DNA of 64,000 nucleotides from Serpula lacrymans var. lacrymans S7.9 (lineage: Eukaryota > Basidiomycota > Agaricomycetes > Boletales > Serpulaceae): NCBI RefSeq assembly GCF_000218685.1, contig NW_006763290.1:1049329-1113328 (forward strand). Direction: 5' to 3'. The first letter of the stretch is position 1. Every line of letters begins with the position of its first letter. The notes beneath the pieces are model-generated. The model was not told the origin of the DNA. It did not search any database and saw nothing but the letters and a program-made list of their open reading frames with translations. Positions 55,061 through 64,000 of this stretch are shown here, piece after piece. The position numbers and the translations under genes were made by a program.

Positions 55061-56960
55061 CTACATCTCCCAAGGCCGCATGCATGCACTGTTCAGAGTT
55101 TGGTTTGCCAAGGTAGGCATATCAGTGAGGTCCAATTGCATGCCGTTCGTGGACTCGGAGCCTCCTCCCGGTTGTGACAGCCATGGACTGTCCCATCTGT
55201 TCATGTCTCTGTAAATGGGGGAGAACATGAGGTTTGGATTGAGATCAGGATTGAGGCTGATTTGATTGGCATTAAAGGTGGGATCAGCACTTTGAAAATC
55301 GTCAAGGAGGGACTCAGAGTGTAAAAAATACCCATGACTCCCTGGCAGTGTCAGTGCAACAATGCTTAGGCTGGATGAAGGTGGGATGATGGCAGTGTGG
55401 ACTGAACAAGTAGGGCTTCTGTTGTTTGTAGCAGATGACGAGAGAGTGACTGAAGTGACTGCCATAGCAAGATTGGCCGGTTGTACATTAGGTAGCTGGT
55501 TGGGTGTAGTGTCCGCAAAGTTAGCCTTGATCCTGGTGCCCTCAGCTGTGTTATCCGCATCCTCATTGCTCCTTTTGTGCTCAGCAGCCCCGCAAATTTC
55601 GCTATCCACTTCTTCATCTTCGTCTGATTCCATGATGGCCCTGCTTTTATAGCTCTGGCCCTTCTTTGACTTGCCTTTGTCAGAACGGGTTGCTCGCATT
55701 TTCTCCTGTGTTCCGGCAAGTCTTTTTTTTCTTTTTACGTCCCACTCAGCCTCACTAAGTGCCTTCCAGAAGCATATTACATTCTGAAGTGCATCCAGCA
55801 GATGAGTCAGGGCTGGCATCGTTTGTATCTGGCCAGGATTTACCACATCCCTCTCGGTCCACCCAATGAGCTCAACACCATGGTTGTTATGATAACACAA
55901 TTTTTTGGACCTTTCCTTCTTTTTCATTCTCCGCTTTAACCTTGTACACTTTAGCTTTCACACATAGTGCCATGCGGCACTTCCCCTTTTGTTCAAAACT
56001 CCTCTTTCTCGCGCCGTGTTGCCTTATTCTTATTTTAGATACAACTCTCTCACACAGTGGAGCTGGTCATGTGGGCTAGACCCCATGACATCATCAGCCA
56101 CTAACTTTATCAACTGTACAGTACATAAGTACAAATACTCTGTATTAGTATATATACCCCAATAGATCCAGGAGACTCCTCAGCAAGTCCTCCTGTTGTT
56201 AACCAACAAACTCTCTGCAGCCTAAGGGGTAACCACTCCCCATTCACTACCTTTAGTGTGTTCCTGTGTGCACCAGAGTAACTAACTCTTGGTTGTTACA
56301 ATGGTTGCAGACCAACTTCTTGTAGTTGGCGTAGTTCATAATCGGGAGGTCATTGTTGCTGTAGCTACGTTTGTTCTTTAGTATCTCATCTGGGTTGGTA
56401 GTCAGTAAATGTACAACCTGGAGCAAGAATACATACAGAGCCCTGTTTTAATGAGATCACGTATCTCAGACTTGATCTGTGTGCTCTTCCTTCCGCCAGA
56501 AATCTTGAGGAGTCCCCCAACACCTGATGTGATGTAGCCATCAATCTTCAAAGCCATCACCTCCGGTGTATTCTTGAAGATGTGAAGGCATGCTTCAATA
56601 ACTTTTGCAGAAGCATGTACACCCGGTGAAAAATTGTCCTTGACATCACCGCGAGCAATACAATATAAAATATTGCATCCCGTACGTGTTTCAAGGCCAA
56701 TAAGCTATTGTTGGTTAGCAAGTTAGATGCAACATTGTGGTGACCAGAGATTCTCACCTCTGGATCAAGACTGGCCATTGTGTTATCAATTTCAGATGTG
56801 ATTGTGTTTGGTGTGACTTTATGAGAGGTGGGGTGTGCCTTCTTCTTCTCATTGTGAGCTGCAAGTATGTTTTATTTCTCATCATCAGGAAGAAACTTCC
56901 ACTCATACAACTTGGAAGCTTCACGTGTGATTTCAATCAGAGTTTCCCGTCCGCTGTAAG
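55061..56960 (-). pseudogene. KDZ cargo gene with GVELIGW-type motif, split by a solo LTR
   Basis: Removing the solo LTR joins MNYANYKKLVCNH (near 56320) to GVELIGWTERDVVNPGQIQT, then ALTHLLDALQNVICFWKALS. A lysine-rich part (EWDVKRKKRLAGTQEK), a serine-rich low-complexity tail and the end ANQTLNSACMRPWEM (55061) follow. Upstream, 56560-56440 reads MALKIDGYITSGVGGLLKIS. The GVxLxGW motif and layout resemble genes that accompany KDZ transposases in agaricomycetes, some of which carry a divergent HMG domain; no HMG box can be confirmed here. It has introns and is cut by the LTR, so the product is likely lost. Confidence 0.5.
55885..56300 (+). repeat. Solo LTR (family L) with 5-bp duplication ATGGT
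   Basis: The 416-bp LTR (TGTTATGATAACACAATTTT to CTTGGTTGTTACA) is bracketed by ATGGT at 55880-55884 and 56301-56305. It inserted into the KDZ cargo gene and therefore after the KDZ element was formed. It resembles the LTR at 9561-9978 more closely than element B's LTRs. Confidence 0.93.
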
Positions 56961-57076
56961 TGCCTAAAAAGAGCAAACAGGGATGTGAAAATATAACACA
57001 ATCAGACATACCTGCTTCTCGTTTTTCACAAGCATTTTTGCTGACATATGCGTGAAAGAGACTGGTTGATCAATGG

Positions 57077-58700
57077 TTAGAGAGCAATTTCCCCCCAATT
57101 AAAAATTGCTTCGACATCCACTGGACAGAAAACTAAGGAACAGATTAGCAGCTGAAAAACTTGAAAATAATAGAAAGACATATGTGTTGTGCTTGTTGGC
57201 CATCTCTTGAATGGTATGAATATATTCTTTCCGGTGCTGGGCAATGTCCTTCCACATTCCATGGTTTCAAACCTGAGCCGCTTTTTATTGCTCTTGTGTG
57301 CATTTTGCTTGTTTTCACTGTGGGGCTTTGTCAGAAGAACTGGAGAATGAATTGACCACGAGTAAAACACAAATAGAAAAACCAGTGCTTGGTTGAAGGG
57401 CATAAATTAGTTATGAACAACTTGGAGTGTTTTACTTGATACCACATATAGTTGCACGTGGTCTGATATCAAAGCTATGATGAACTTATATTACACAAAA
57501 CGTGGAGTATGGCTCGGAGAACTGCAACTGGTACACAGATACTAGGGAATGGAGTCATCTGTGAGGCTACTTACAGTGCTAATTGAAGAAGCTGAGATGC
57601 TAGAGCTTTGGTGACAACTTGGTCTAGTACATGTTGCTGCCAGTAAAATCTCACAAGCTTCTGGTGGCAAAGAAGAGTAGAGTAGTCCTTCTAATTCAGC
57701 TGTTTCATCTGACGTTAACCCAGCTTCAATAAAACAGCAAGACCAGTCTCGAAGGTCATAATCTAGTGTGGCATCAATTTTGCAGAGAGAGCACATTGAA
57801 GTCTGTCGGCAACACAGAAAAGACTCCACATCATGTGTAAAGCCAAATGCCACAACATTGGTTCAGTGTAGTATGCGAGTGAAGGAGGTAGAGGTGGGAC
57901 CATCCCAGGATTGTCTGGTAGAGGGGGGGAACCGAGTGGTGTGATTATCCAACTGTCATCTGCTGGCAGATGCTGGTTGTGATTTGGAGGTGACAACCTA
58001 TTTGAGCCTTTGCTGTCTGTATCAATCACAATAATACCTTGTTATCTCTTGCAGTTGTAGGTTGCTTCTAGCCTGCCTCAAAATTTGTTGAATATCCCTT
58101 TCATCAGCTAGTCTTTCAGGTTGGTTGATATTGCTGGGGAGGTTTTGACGTATGGAAGGCAGCAACTGCATGTCCTGTGCTAATGTCAAGATAAATTTTA
58201 TTCACTGTGAGAATAAACAATAAGGTTGATGAGACTTACTGCTCAAATAACTAGCTGCTTGCGCTAGTTGTTGGGGATTCTGAGATGAGTGTGAGTCCAA
58301 TGCTGACCGAGTAACAGTTAGAGAATTGTTATACAAGTATGTAGAGACGACTTACTTGCAATAGAAGGGATTGTTTGTGCTGGTTGTTGAGGATCCTGAG
58401 AAGGACTTGAGCTTAATTGAACATTTGATGGATTGATACGAGTCTGCATTGGCACTGGAGCAGGAACCAGAAAGTGTGGATAAAGATGTGCACCAGAGAC
58501 TACAGGGTTTGGTGCTTGGATAATTTGTGGTTGTGTGGGGGTGACTTGGAGATTATGGATTATTAGGGAGTGGGTTTTTTCGTCAAAAGCATATCTTAAC
58601 TCAACAATTGATCCGTTGTTACTAAGTGATCTGGTCCCTAACACTCAATCACTGATTGATCGACTAATGGTAGCAGCTCAAGTATGTGATACAGCATCAA
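57077..58700 (-). pseudogene. Unidentified gene(s) in the KDZ transposon
   Basis: Coding-like pieces lie on the minus strand with introns: SIVELRYAFDEKTHSLIIHN and a Pro/Gln-rich stretch (58644-58320), DDSWIITPLGSPPLPDNPGM (near 57950), SMCSLCKIDATLDYDLRDW and GLTSDETAELEGLLYSSLPP (57853-57600), and NKKRLRFETMECGRTLP (near 57290). The C-x2-C pair in SMCSLCK and one low-complexity region are the only motifs. I do not recognise the family; it is probably element cargo. Confidence 0.35.
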
Positions 58701-59499
58701 ACATGTCCTGATACCACAGCTAAGTATTGAAGGCTTATACAATGTGCTGAGATTGGTACATATAATAAGCTGTAGCTGTGATTTTTCCTCTTCAATAAAA
58801 ATGTACTCTAACACTAAGGATGTTACAATAGCCTCTGAAAAGTTCTGAGTCTTTGACTCCTGGGTCAGATATGCTGGACAACATTCAACACTGGTTTACA
58901 ACAACAAGATACAAGATACATAAATTATATAGTTGTATAACATTCATCATAGAATATACTGGACAATATTTACATTGTTACTAGGAAGTAAACATGTAAT
59001 TGGGTTAGATTTTAAGCAGAACACCATTCAATGTTCAGTGCCATTCTGTGCTGGTTTGTAACGAGAAGGTAAGTTGTAGTATGTGTAAATATTACAACAA
59101 ACAGGATCAGACATAATGGACAGTGTTTGGCTTAGGTTCTTAGTAATGATAGAAATTTAGGGTCTGAGCCACACACACTGGCAGTCTACTTAGCTCGAGC
59201 ATTTTAGGTAGCATTCAACGGTAGTTAAATTTTCCAGCAAACTAACATATGAGATGGTATGCTAACACTATCCATTGCCTCTACAAAGTCTTCTAGACGG
59301 TTCATTTCATCATTCATCTCATTATCCTCAGCAACTTCAATATCCTGCATGTGTTGCATATCATCCTCAATATGTTGGTGTTCGGCACTATCTATGACAT
59401 CAATGTCAGTGACAATACCTGGCCTAAGTGTACGGGCAGTATTGTAGAGCCGGACGCCTGTCCCTCAAATACCACTGAACCCCGGCAATGACTCAATAG

Positions 59500-61983
59500 C
59501 ATTGAGCCTTATAATGTAGACGGAATCCACCCGTATCTGTCTCTGTCAAATCTCTTCAATTTCAGAAGCCAGGATTGGGTCAGTAGCTTGTAGGCATTTA
59601 AAGCACTGTTGCAAGACAGTATGTTTGTCCACAATGGCTGTGCACAGACGCCGCACTTCAATATTAACCCTCTCAATCTCCTCCTTTGCTCGAAGGATCT
59701 TGAAATATTTGTTTGCCACTTCATGGTGGGCAGGTATAGTGCAAGGTTCCTTCGTGATGTCTTTCTGTGATAATGTATGCTTCAACAGGTTTGCCACTTC
59801 ACGGTGGGCAGGTATAGTGCAAGGTTCCTTCGTGATGTCTTTCTGTGATAATATATGCTTCAACAGCTCAAATTCGGACACAAAACCATAGTTGATGATA
59901 TCTGACCATTGTAAGATCGGTGCAAAAGGATTCATCTCCATGGCGAGAGAGTTGTACTTGCTAATGCAGTCTGGATGGCTTTACTCTGTGTCTTGATTGC
60001 TTTCCCAATGGCAACTCAAAGTTTATAACCTAAGGTTCTAAACATCAAATGAGGGCCCAGTGGAGCAAGAGATAAGATAACTTACCAGTTCCAGCGATAT
60101 TTGCTTTAGAGAGTTCAAATAGATGTTGTATGACTAACTGTTGCAGCTTGTCCAGTGCTCGGTAGACATCCTGTTGGTGCATATATTGAAGGGTCTGTTG
60201 ATATTCTGGTGTTTCTGTAGTCCACGGATTGACAATACCCATTTTCTCCTCAATATTGCCGACAGCCCGTATAGCAACAACAAGCTCCTGCATAGCTGTT
60301 TGCCGTGCAGTTTCAATATGCTGTGTGTCTCAAGATAGTTGAGAATAGTTTGCGTCACTGTCAATGGCAACAGCCCTGAATGATTCAGAAACTGTTTGCC
60401 ATTTTATGCTGACTCGGTATAAGCCATCCACATGTCTACCCAGTCAATGGGACTGAAAACTTACTCCACTTTATTTCGTTGAATAAATGCACGGACATAT
60501 GCACTACCCAGCACCCGTTCTTCAGGTTCATCCTTCAGGTTTGCTAGTAGATTGTGTTCTGCCTTGATCCAGTCCTTGATAGAGTCTTTTCTTATGCCCA
60601 GCTTGGTGATCATTGCGGACACATGCGGAGTGCAGTCCTTGATGATGGTAAGTGCTTGTTGATAGTTATTGTACAGGAATTTACCTAGCGTGTTGAAGCG
60701 TCAGTGCAAGTAATGAACAGCGAGTATTATTTAACTTACTAATATTCTGATATTGGTCATCATCCCACTGCTGGAAATGAAGGTCTATACTCTGCAGCCA
60801 ATGATAGCGGGTAGCATGACGGATACCTCGGGCAACAGAATTTGAAGCTGAAAAAACTCGTTCAAGAGTTTCAAGGTCTTCAAGGCCATATCCGGTGAGG
60901 TAAAGCGGATGTTTGGAAAGCTGGCAAAGGCGGTTGTGGCCATATCCATGAAATGCGTTGACCACAAGCTGTAGGCGTAGTTTTCAAGCCTTATCACCAA
61001 GGAGCTGGCTTGCGTGTACGGTGGCTTCATGTGCACAACCAATGTCATATCTAATGCCTACATCAGAACCGTAATTATCAAGAATGTGGTCAACAATAGC
61101 GAGGGGATATTTTGCACTAATTTTGAAGTTAGTGAGCAGCAAGATAACAAAATAATAGATACATGGTGTTCACATATAGTTCGCCACTCTGAACCATCTC
61201 ACAGGCCTTAATAATTATTCCATGGTGACAAGAACCTACAAACATGCCTGAGATGTCGTAGATTGCCAGTGACACCTTCTCATTTACTAAGTGTCCGTAT
61301 AACTGTCACCTGAAAGACATGATGGGGGCTTTCACGGAGCTCACCTGTCGTAGATGGTACTTGATGTTTTCATGTGAGGAAGGCATGAGCGAGGCTGGGG
61401 AGAATCTTGTCCCAGTGCCCGTACATGGACTCCAGTCGTTGCCTTTGGTGTTGTTTGCCACGATTATAAGCTCTATTTTTGCTAAAACCATAAAGAAATA
61501 AAATCAGTGTTGATTTGTTTTGGTTAGTCGACATACCCAGTGAGTGGATTTTGAAGAGATTTGTAGGCGTGGTAAATGGAATTGATGTACTCGCCTCCTT
61601 CATGCGAGATGACAGGGTAAAAGTCTTTGTCGTCAACCCAATCCACAGAGAACGCTTGGTATGAAGGCAAGGAGAAATCTGTGTCCGCTTGAGCACCGGA
61701 TGCCAGTGCAACGCAGTTCATAACCTGTCGAACATCAACAGGCATATCTGTAACAAAGTATACCCAGTTAGTAGATGCTGAGAAGTCAAGACGTACTCTG
61801 CAGCATTGTTTGGCACTTCCTTATTCCTTCTGCACTTTCCTCTGCAATCTGGTTCAGCCTCTTCACCCCTGGTTGCAAGCATAAGTTGAGATGGCCATCA
61901 GAAGAAGTGGTGGGGAGGCCAGGGATCGATTTGACCTTGCGTGGTACTTTGAGTCTTGATGACCTGAGAGATCCGGAGGGCAT
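59500..61983 (-). pseudogene. KDZ transposase (CxC1/Kyakuja-type)
   Basis: Exon 1 starts in the right terminal repeat (ATG 61983). Exon 2 (about 61745-61537) has SLPSYQAFSVDWVDDKDFYP, and exon 3 RGKQHQRQRLESMYGHWDKI, ending with TGA at 61370-61372 where the family has Trp (YLxWKH). The RNase H-like core follows: SLAIYDISGMFVGSCHHG, KYPLAIVDHILDNYGSDVGI, RYDIGCAHE, NAFHGYGHNRLCQLSKHPLY, GLEDLETLERVFSASNSVAR and YHWLQSIDLHFQQWDDDQY (61250-60720). The C-terminus (59941-59546) has ILQWSDIINYGFVSEFELL and AKEEIERVNIEVRRL, with a 78-bp tandem duplication. The D, D and E-type core motifs look preserved, but the TGA would end translation early. Confidence 0.82.
59711..59866 (-). repeat. 78-bp in-frame tandem duplication in the KDZ transposase
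   Basis: Two adjacent 78-bp units (59711-59788 and 59789-59866) encode 26 residues each: LLKHILSQKDITKEPC and LLKHTLSQKDITKEPC, each followed by TIPAH and VAN. They differ at very few bases, so the duplication is recent and keeps the frame. Confidence 0.9.
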
Positions 61984-62370
61984 TGCGTGATATTCATTGG
62001 AGAATGGAGACTGAGGGGACTAAGGAACTCGTTGCTGTGTATAACATCGAGTACAGACTACTGATGGTGGTGATGCAGCAGCAGGTTGTGGCGCAGGGTG
62101 CAAACCGGACATTGAAACCGAGCCATAATGGGAGATGTGAGAAAAACCAACAAAGTGCTTGTGGTGAAAGGCGGGCACAGCGCACAGACCCTTTGGATAG
62201 CATGCCGAAAGGATCCGCTCGCTGTGCCGGTCGTTCACTGGCAAATTTTCTCCAAGGTGCAGCTGGTGCTTTTGCTGGATCGCGCTTACACACCATTTGG
62301 CGCGACTTAGCCTCATTGCCTCAATAAGGCAATCTGACTAATGAGTCTCACTGTTGATGTCGGATAGGAG
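61691..62370 (-). repeat. Right terminal inverted repeat of the KDZ transposon
   Basis: It holds the true 5' end of the transposase gene: start ATG at 61983, exon 1, the 50-bp first intron and the beginning of exon 2. The promoter must therefore lie in the outer 390 bp of the repeat. It matches the left repeat with few differences. Confidence 0.9.
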
Positions 62371-63900
62371 GCTGAGACCTTTAGACTTTGCTTCTGGTAC
62401 AAACTTGGCAAAGTCCCACATATTGCATTGGATACTGTTGATAGCTAACAGTGTATTGATGTTTAATCGTGGTCGATGTGGTTGATTATCGCAGAATTCG
62501 CTCAAGCGAGCATGTGAGACTGGTGAGAGATTTTTTGTCGTGCATGCTATCATTTGCTGCTCTGGTAAATCAGCAACCCAAGCAATGAGAGGTGTATATG
62601 CTTGACGGGTTACGCCATTTGGATCAGCCATCCACAGTCCTGTGCTAGTCGCGGCCTTCAGATTTTTGTAACAATGTCCATACATGAATGCCTGATGCAA
62701 TCTGACAGAATGGATTAATATTTGGTATGGAAGTCCAGGAATGTTGGAACTGGTAGGAAAGCTGTGCACAGCCAAGAGTGTGATTTAGCTTTCATATGCA
62801 CGTCAGAAGATATGTTGGCGAGAATTAAGAAGGTAGGGTGCATGTCTACGCCACCTGTTCCCTGAGTGACTGTTGACTTGTCCAAAGCACCAATAACCCC
62901 TACAAGCGTAGAACCGGTAGGAAGCTGGTCCTAAAATATTTATCAGGTTGAGAAATTGTGGTGAAGTAGAATTCACATGCCTGTATAGCCCATGCATAGT
63001 CACCTGTCATCCACTCACTATACTCCCGTTCACCCTTGCTATTCCATACTCATTTTGGGTCCATCATCATGTGTTTAGCGAAGACAGGGTTTCCAAAAAG
63101 CGACTTCACAACATCCAAACCATCCCTATACAGTAAAATCATGGGTTTCTCTGTTTGATAATTTCTCGCCTTTATTTTTTCCATTTTCCATACAAGCCCA
63201 CTTGGAAGTACCTCCAAAAAAGAAGTTAGACAATATGCAGAACTGAAACTCAACTTTGACAGATCTTTAGTCTAGTAAAGTGTCAGCATTCAATAAATCC
63301 TAGCTTACCCAAGCAAGTTTCAAGAACTTATCAAACTGTGATTGATTGAGCGAGCGATTCTATCAGGAATTTTGCCAGCTCCCATTCGTTCTGTGAGGCT
63401 AAGGGCCAAAATATGTTGTGAATGTGTTTGTGTGCATATTGATCAGCATTCATCTCTTCTAAAACATTCAGTAGTCAGCCGTAGTCATATGCTGAGTGAG
63501 GGTGATAAGAGATTTTGGTTCCCAATGGGTGGATGTCTTGATTCTCCCAGTGAGGCAGATTAGTAGGTAAGTTGCCAAGATCATTCCACAGGTGAGATCA
63601 TTCACTATCTGCAGTAGAAAAGGGTACTGGAATGCAGGAGAGAAAAGGGTCATTGAGGTGAGTGATAACTTCTTGCCAATCTTCGAACCGCGCAGAGCAC
63701 CCCTCAGTAGGACAATTGACAAAATCTTGATCCATAAGGCCATCGTGGATAGGTTGTTCCATGTCTGCAATACACCTGGTAAGTCTACTACCACATCATC
63801 ATCCAGTACTCACATTGTAGTGCAGTTCAGTAAAAGTTGTTCTGAGTCCTTTAAACTCCGACCATTCATCATCCCCTCCTGCTATCATGTCTTCTGGTGA
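62371..63900 (-). pseudogene. Plavaka transposase, second lineage, N-terminal part
   Basis: In order on the minus strand: PMILLYRDGLDVVKSLFGNP (63160-63100), GDYAWAIQ and a region corresponding to GVIGALDKS-type and TGGVDMHPTFLILANI (near 62900-62810), then LPYQILIHSVRLHQAFMYGH, GLWMADPNGVTRQAYTPLIA and WVADLPEQQMIACTTKNLSP (62775-62500), ending FAKFVPEAKSKGLS at the KDZ insertion. These are Plavaka hallmarks of the lineage whose C-terminus is at 52439-54112. The 5' exons beyond about 63250 (63468-63794) are not confidently placed. Confidence 0.75.
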
Positions 63901-64000
63901 GAGTGTCCTGCTCACTGATCTTCCAGACCTATCTCCCAACAGTTCTCCCGGTAATTCTGACACCAAAAACAAAAATGATTTCCCCCCTACCTCTGACTTT

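Larger units (their letters stand above)
54113..62370 (-). mobile_element. KDZ transposon with 680-bp terminal inverted repeats
   Basis: The 8,258-bp element lies in the second Plavaka gene. Its ends, ACCTATCCGACATCAACAG and, inverted, CTCCTATCCGACATCAACAG, begin inverted repeats of 678 and 680 bp. GCTGAGACC occurs on both sides (54104-54112 and 62371-62379) as a perfect 9-bp target duplication. The Plavaka frame continues across the site when the insert is removed. Inside, all on the minus strand, are a KDZ transposase and at least two more genes. The two arms differ at only a few positions, so the insertion is young. Confidence 0.85.

Overview
The window looks like transposon-dense nuclear DNA of an agaricomycete (mushroom-forming) basidiomycete. 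The reasons are GT-AG introns of about 50-60 bp, transposase families typical of these fungi (Plavaka, KDZ, Ty3/Gypsy with chromodomain, Helitron, hAT, PIF/Harbinger), DUF6532 and TET/JBP-type dioxygenase genes, and one clean host gene, a four-exon Yippee-like gene at 35564-36062. No bacterial operons, CRISPR arrays or rRNA genes were seen. Almost everything else is mobile DNA in various states of decay, often nested.

Layout. 1-5055: two minus-strand Ty3/Gypsy remnants. 5056-11110: non-coding DNA with a tRNA-Thr-like sequence, a KDZ fragment, terminal fragments of a CATCAGG-ended repeat family, and LTR and Helitron pieces. 11111-22502: an 11.4 kb Plavaka (CACTA-like) transposon with matching termini and a candidate 3-bp AAG duplication. 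It carries a Plavaka transposase and a nuclease-like gene on the minus strand, and a TET/JBP-like 2OG-Fe(II) dioxygenase and a DUF6532 gene on the plus strand. The divergent promoter between the pairs holds three long hairpins and a 21-bp palindrome. 23965-30928: a decayed full-length Ty3/Gypsy element with both LTRs, with a foreign solo LTR inside its RNase H region. 30929-33170: an unidentified decayed gene split by a solo LTR and a repeat carrying a tRNA-like module. 34143-34930: a fold-back element. 35564-36062: the Yippee gene. 37217-39658: a solo LTR cut in two by a Helitron-like helicase element. 39784-40639: a hAT transposase C-terminus. 40624-42095: a deletion derivative of the same Plavaka family. 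42096-46290: a KDZ transposase with a CxC2-like cysteine cluster and an associated gene. 46490-48240: a Gypsy 3' end with insertions. 48583-50090: a PIF/Harbinger transposase and possible partner. 50537-52062: a second, internally deleted Helitron. 52439-63900: a second Plavaka gene interrupted by an 8.26 kb KDZ transposon (54113-62370) with 678-680 bp terminal inverted repeats and a perfect 9-bp target duplication.

The two cargo-bearing DNA transposons are the main interest. The 11111-22502 element links a transposase to a predicted 5-methylcytosine oxidase. The dioxygenase gene itself has three in-frame TGTTGA hexamers that look like deaminated CGTCGA, as expected if the element had been CpG-methylated. 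The KDZ element at 54113-62370 contains the first exon of its transposase inside its terminal repeats, so both ends carry a copy. Most transposase genes have stops or frameshifts and are called as pseudogenes. Exon borders are read by eye and approximate unless stated.
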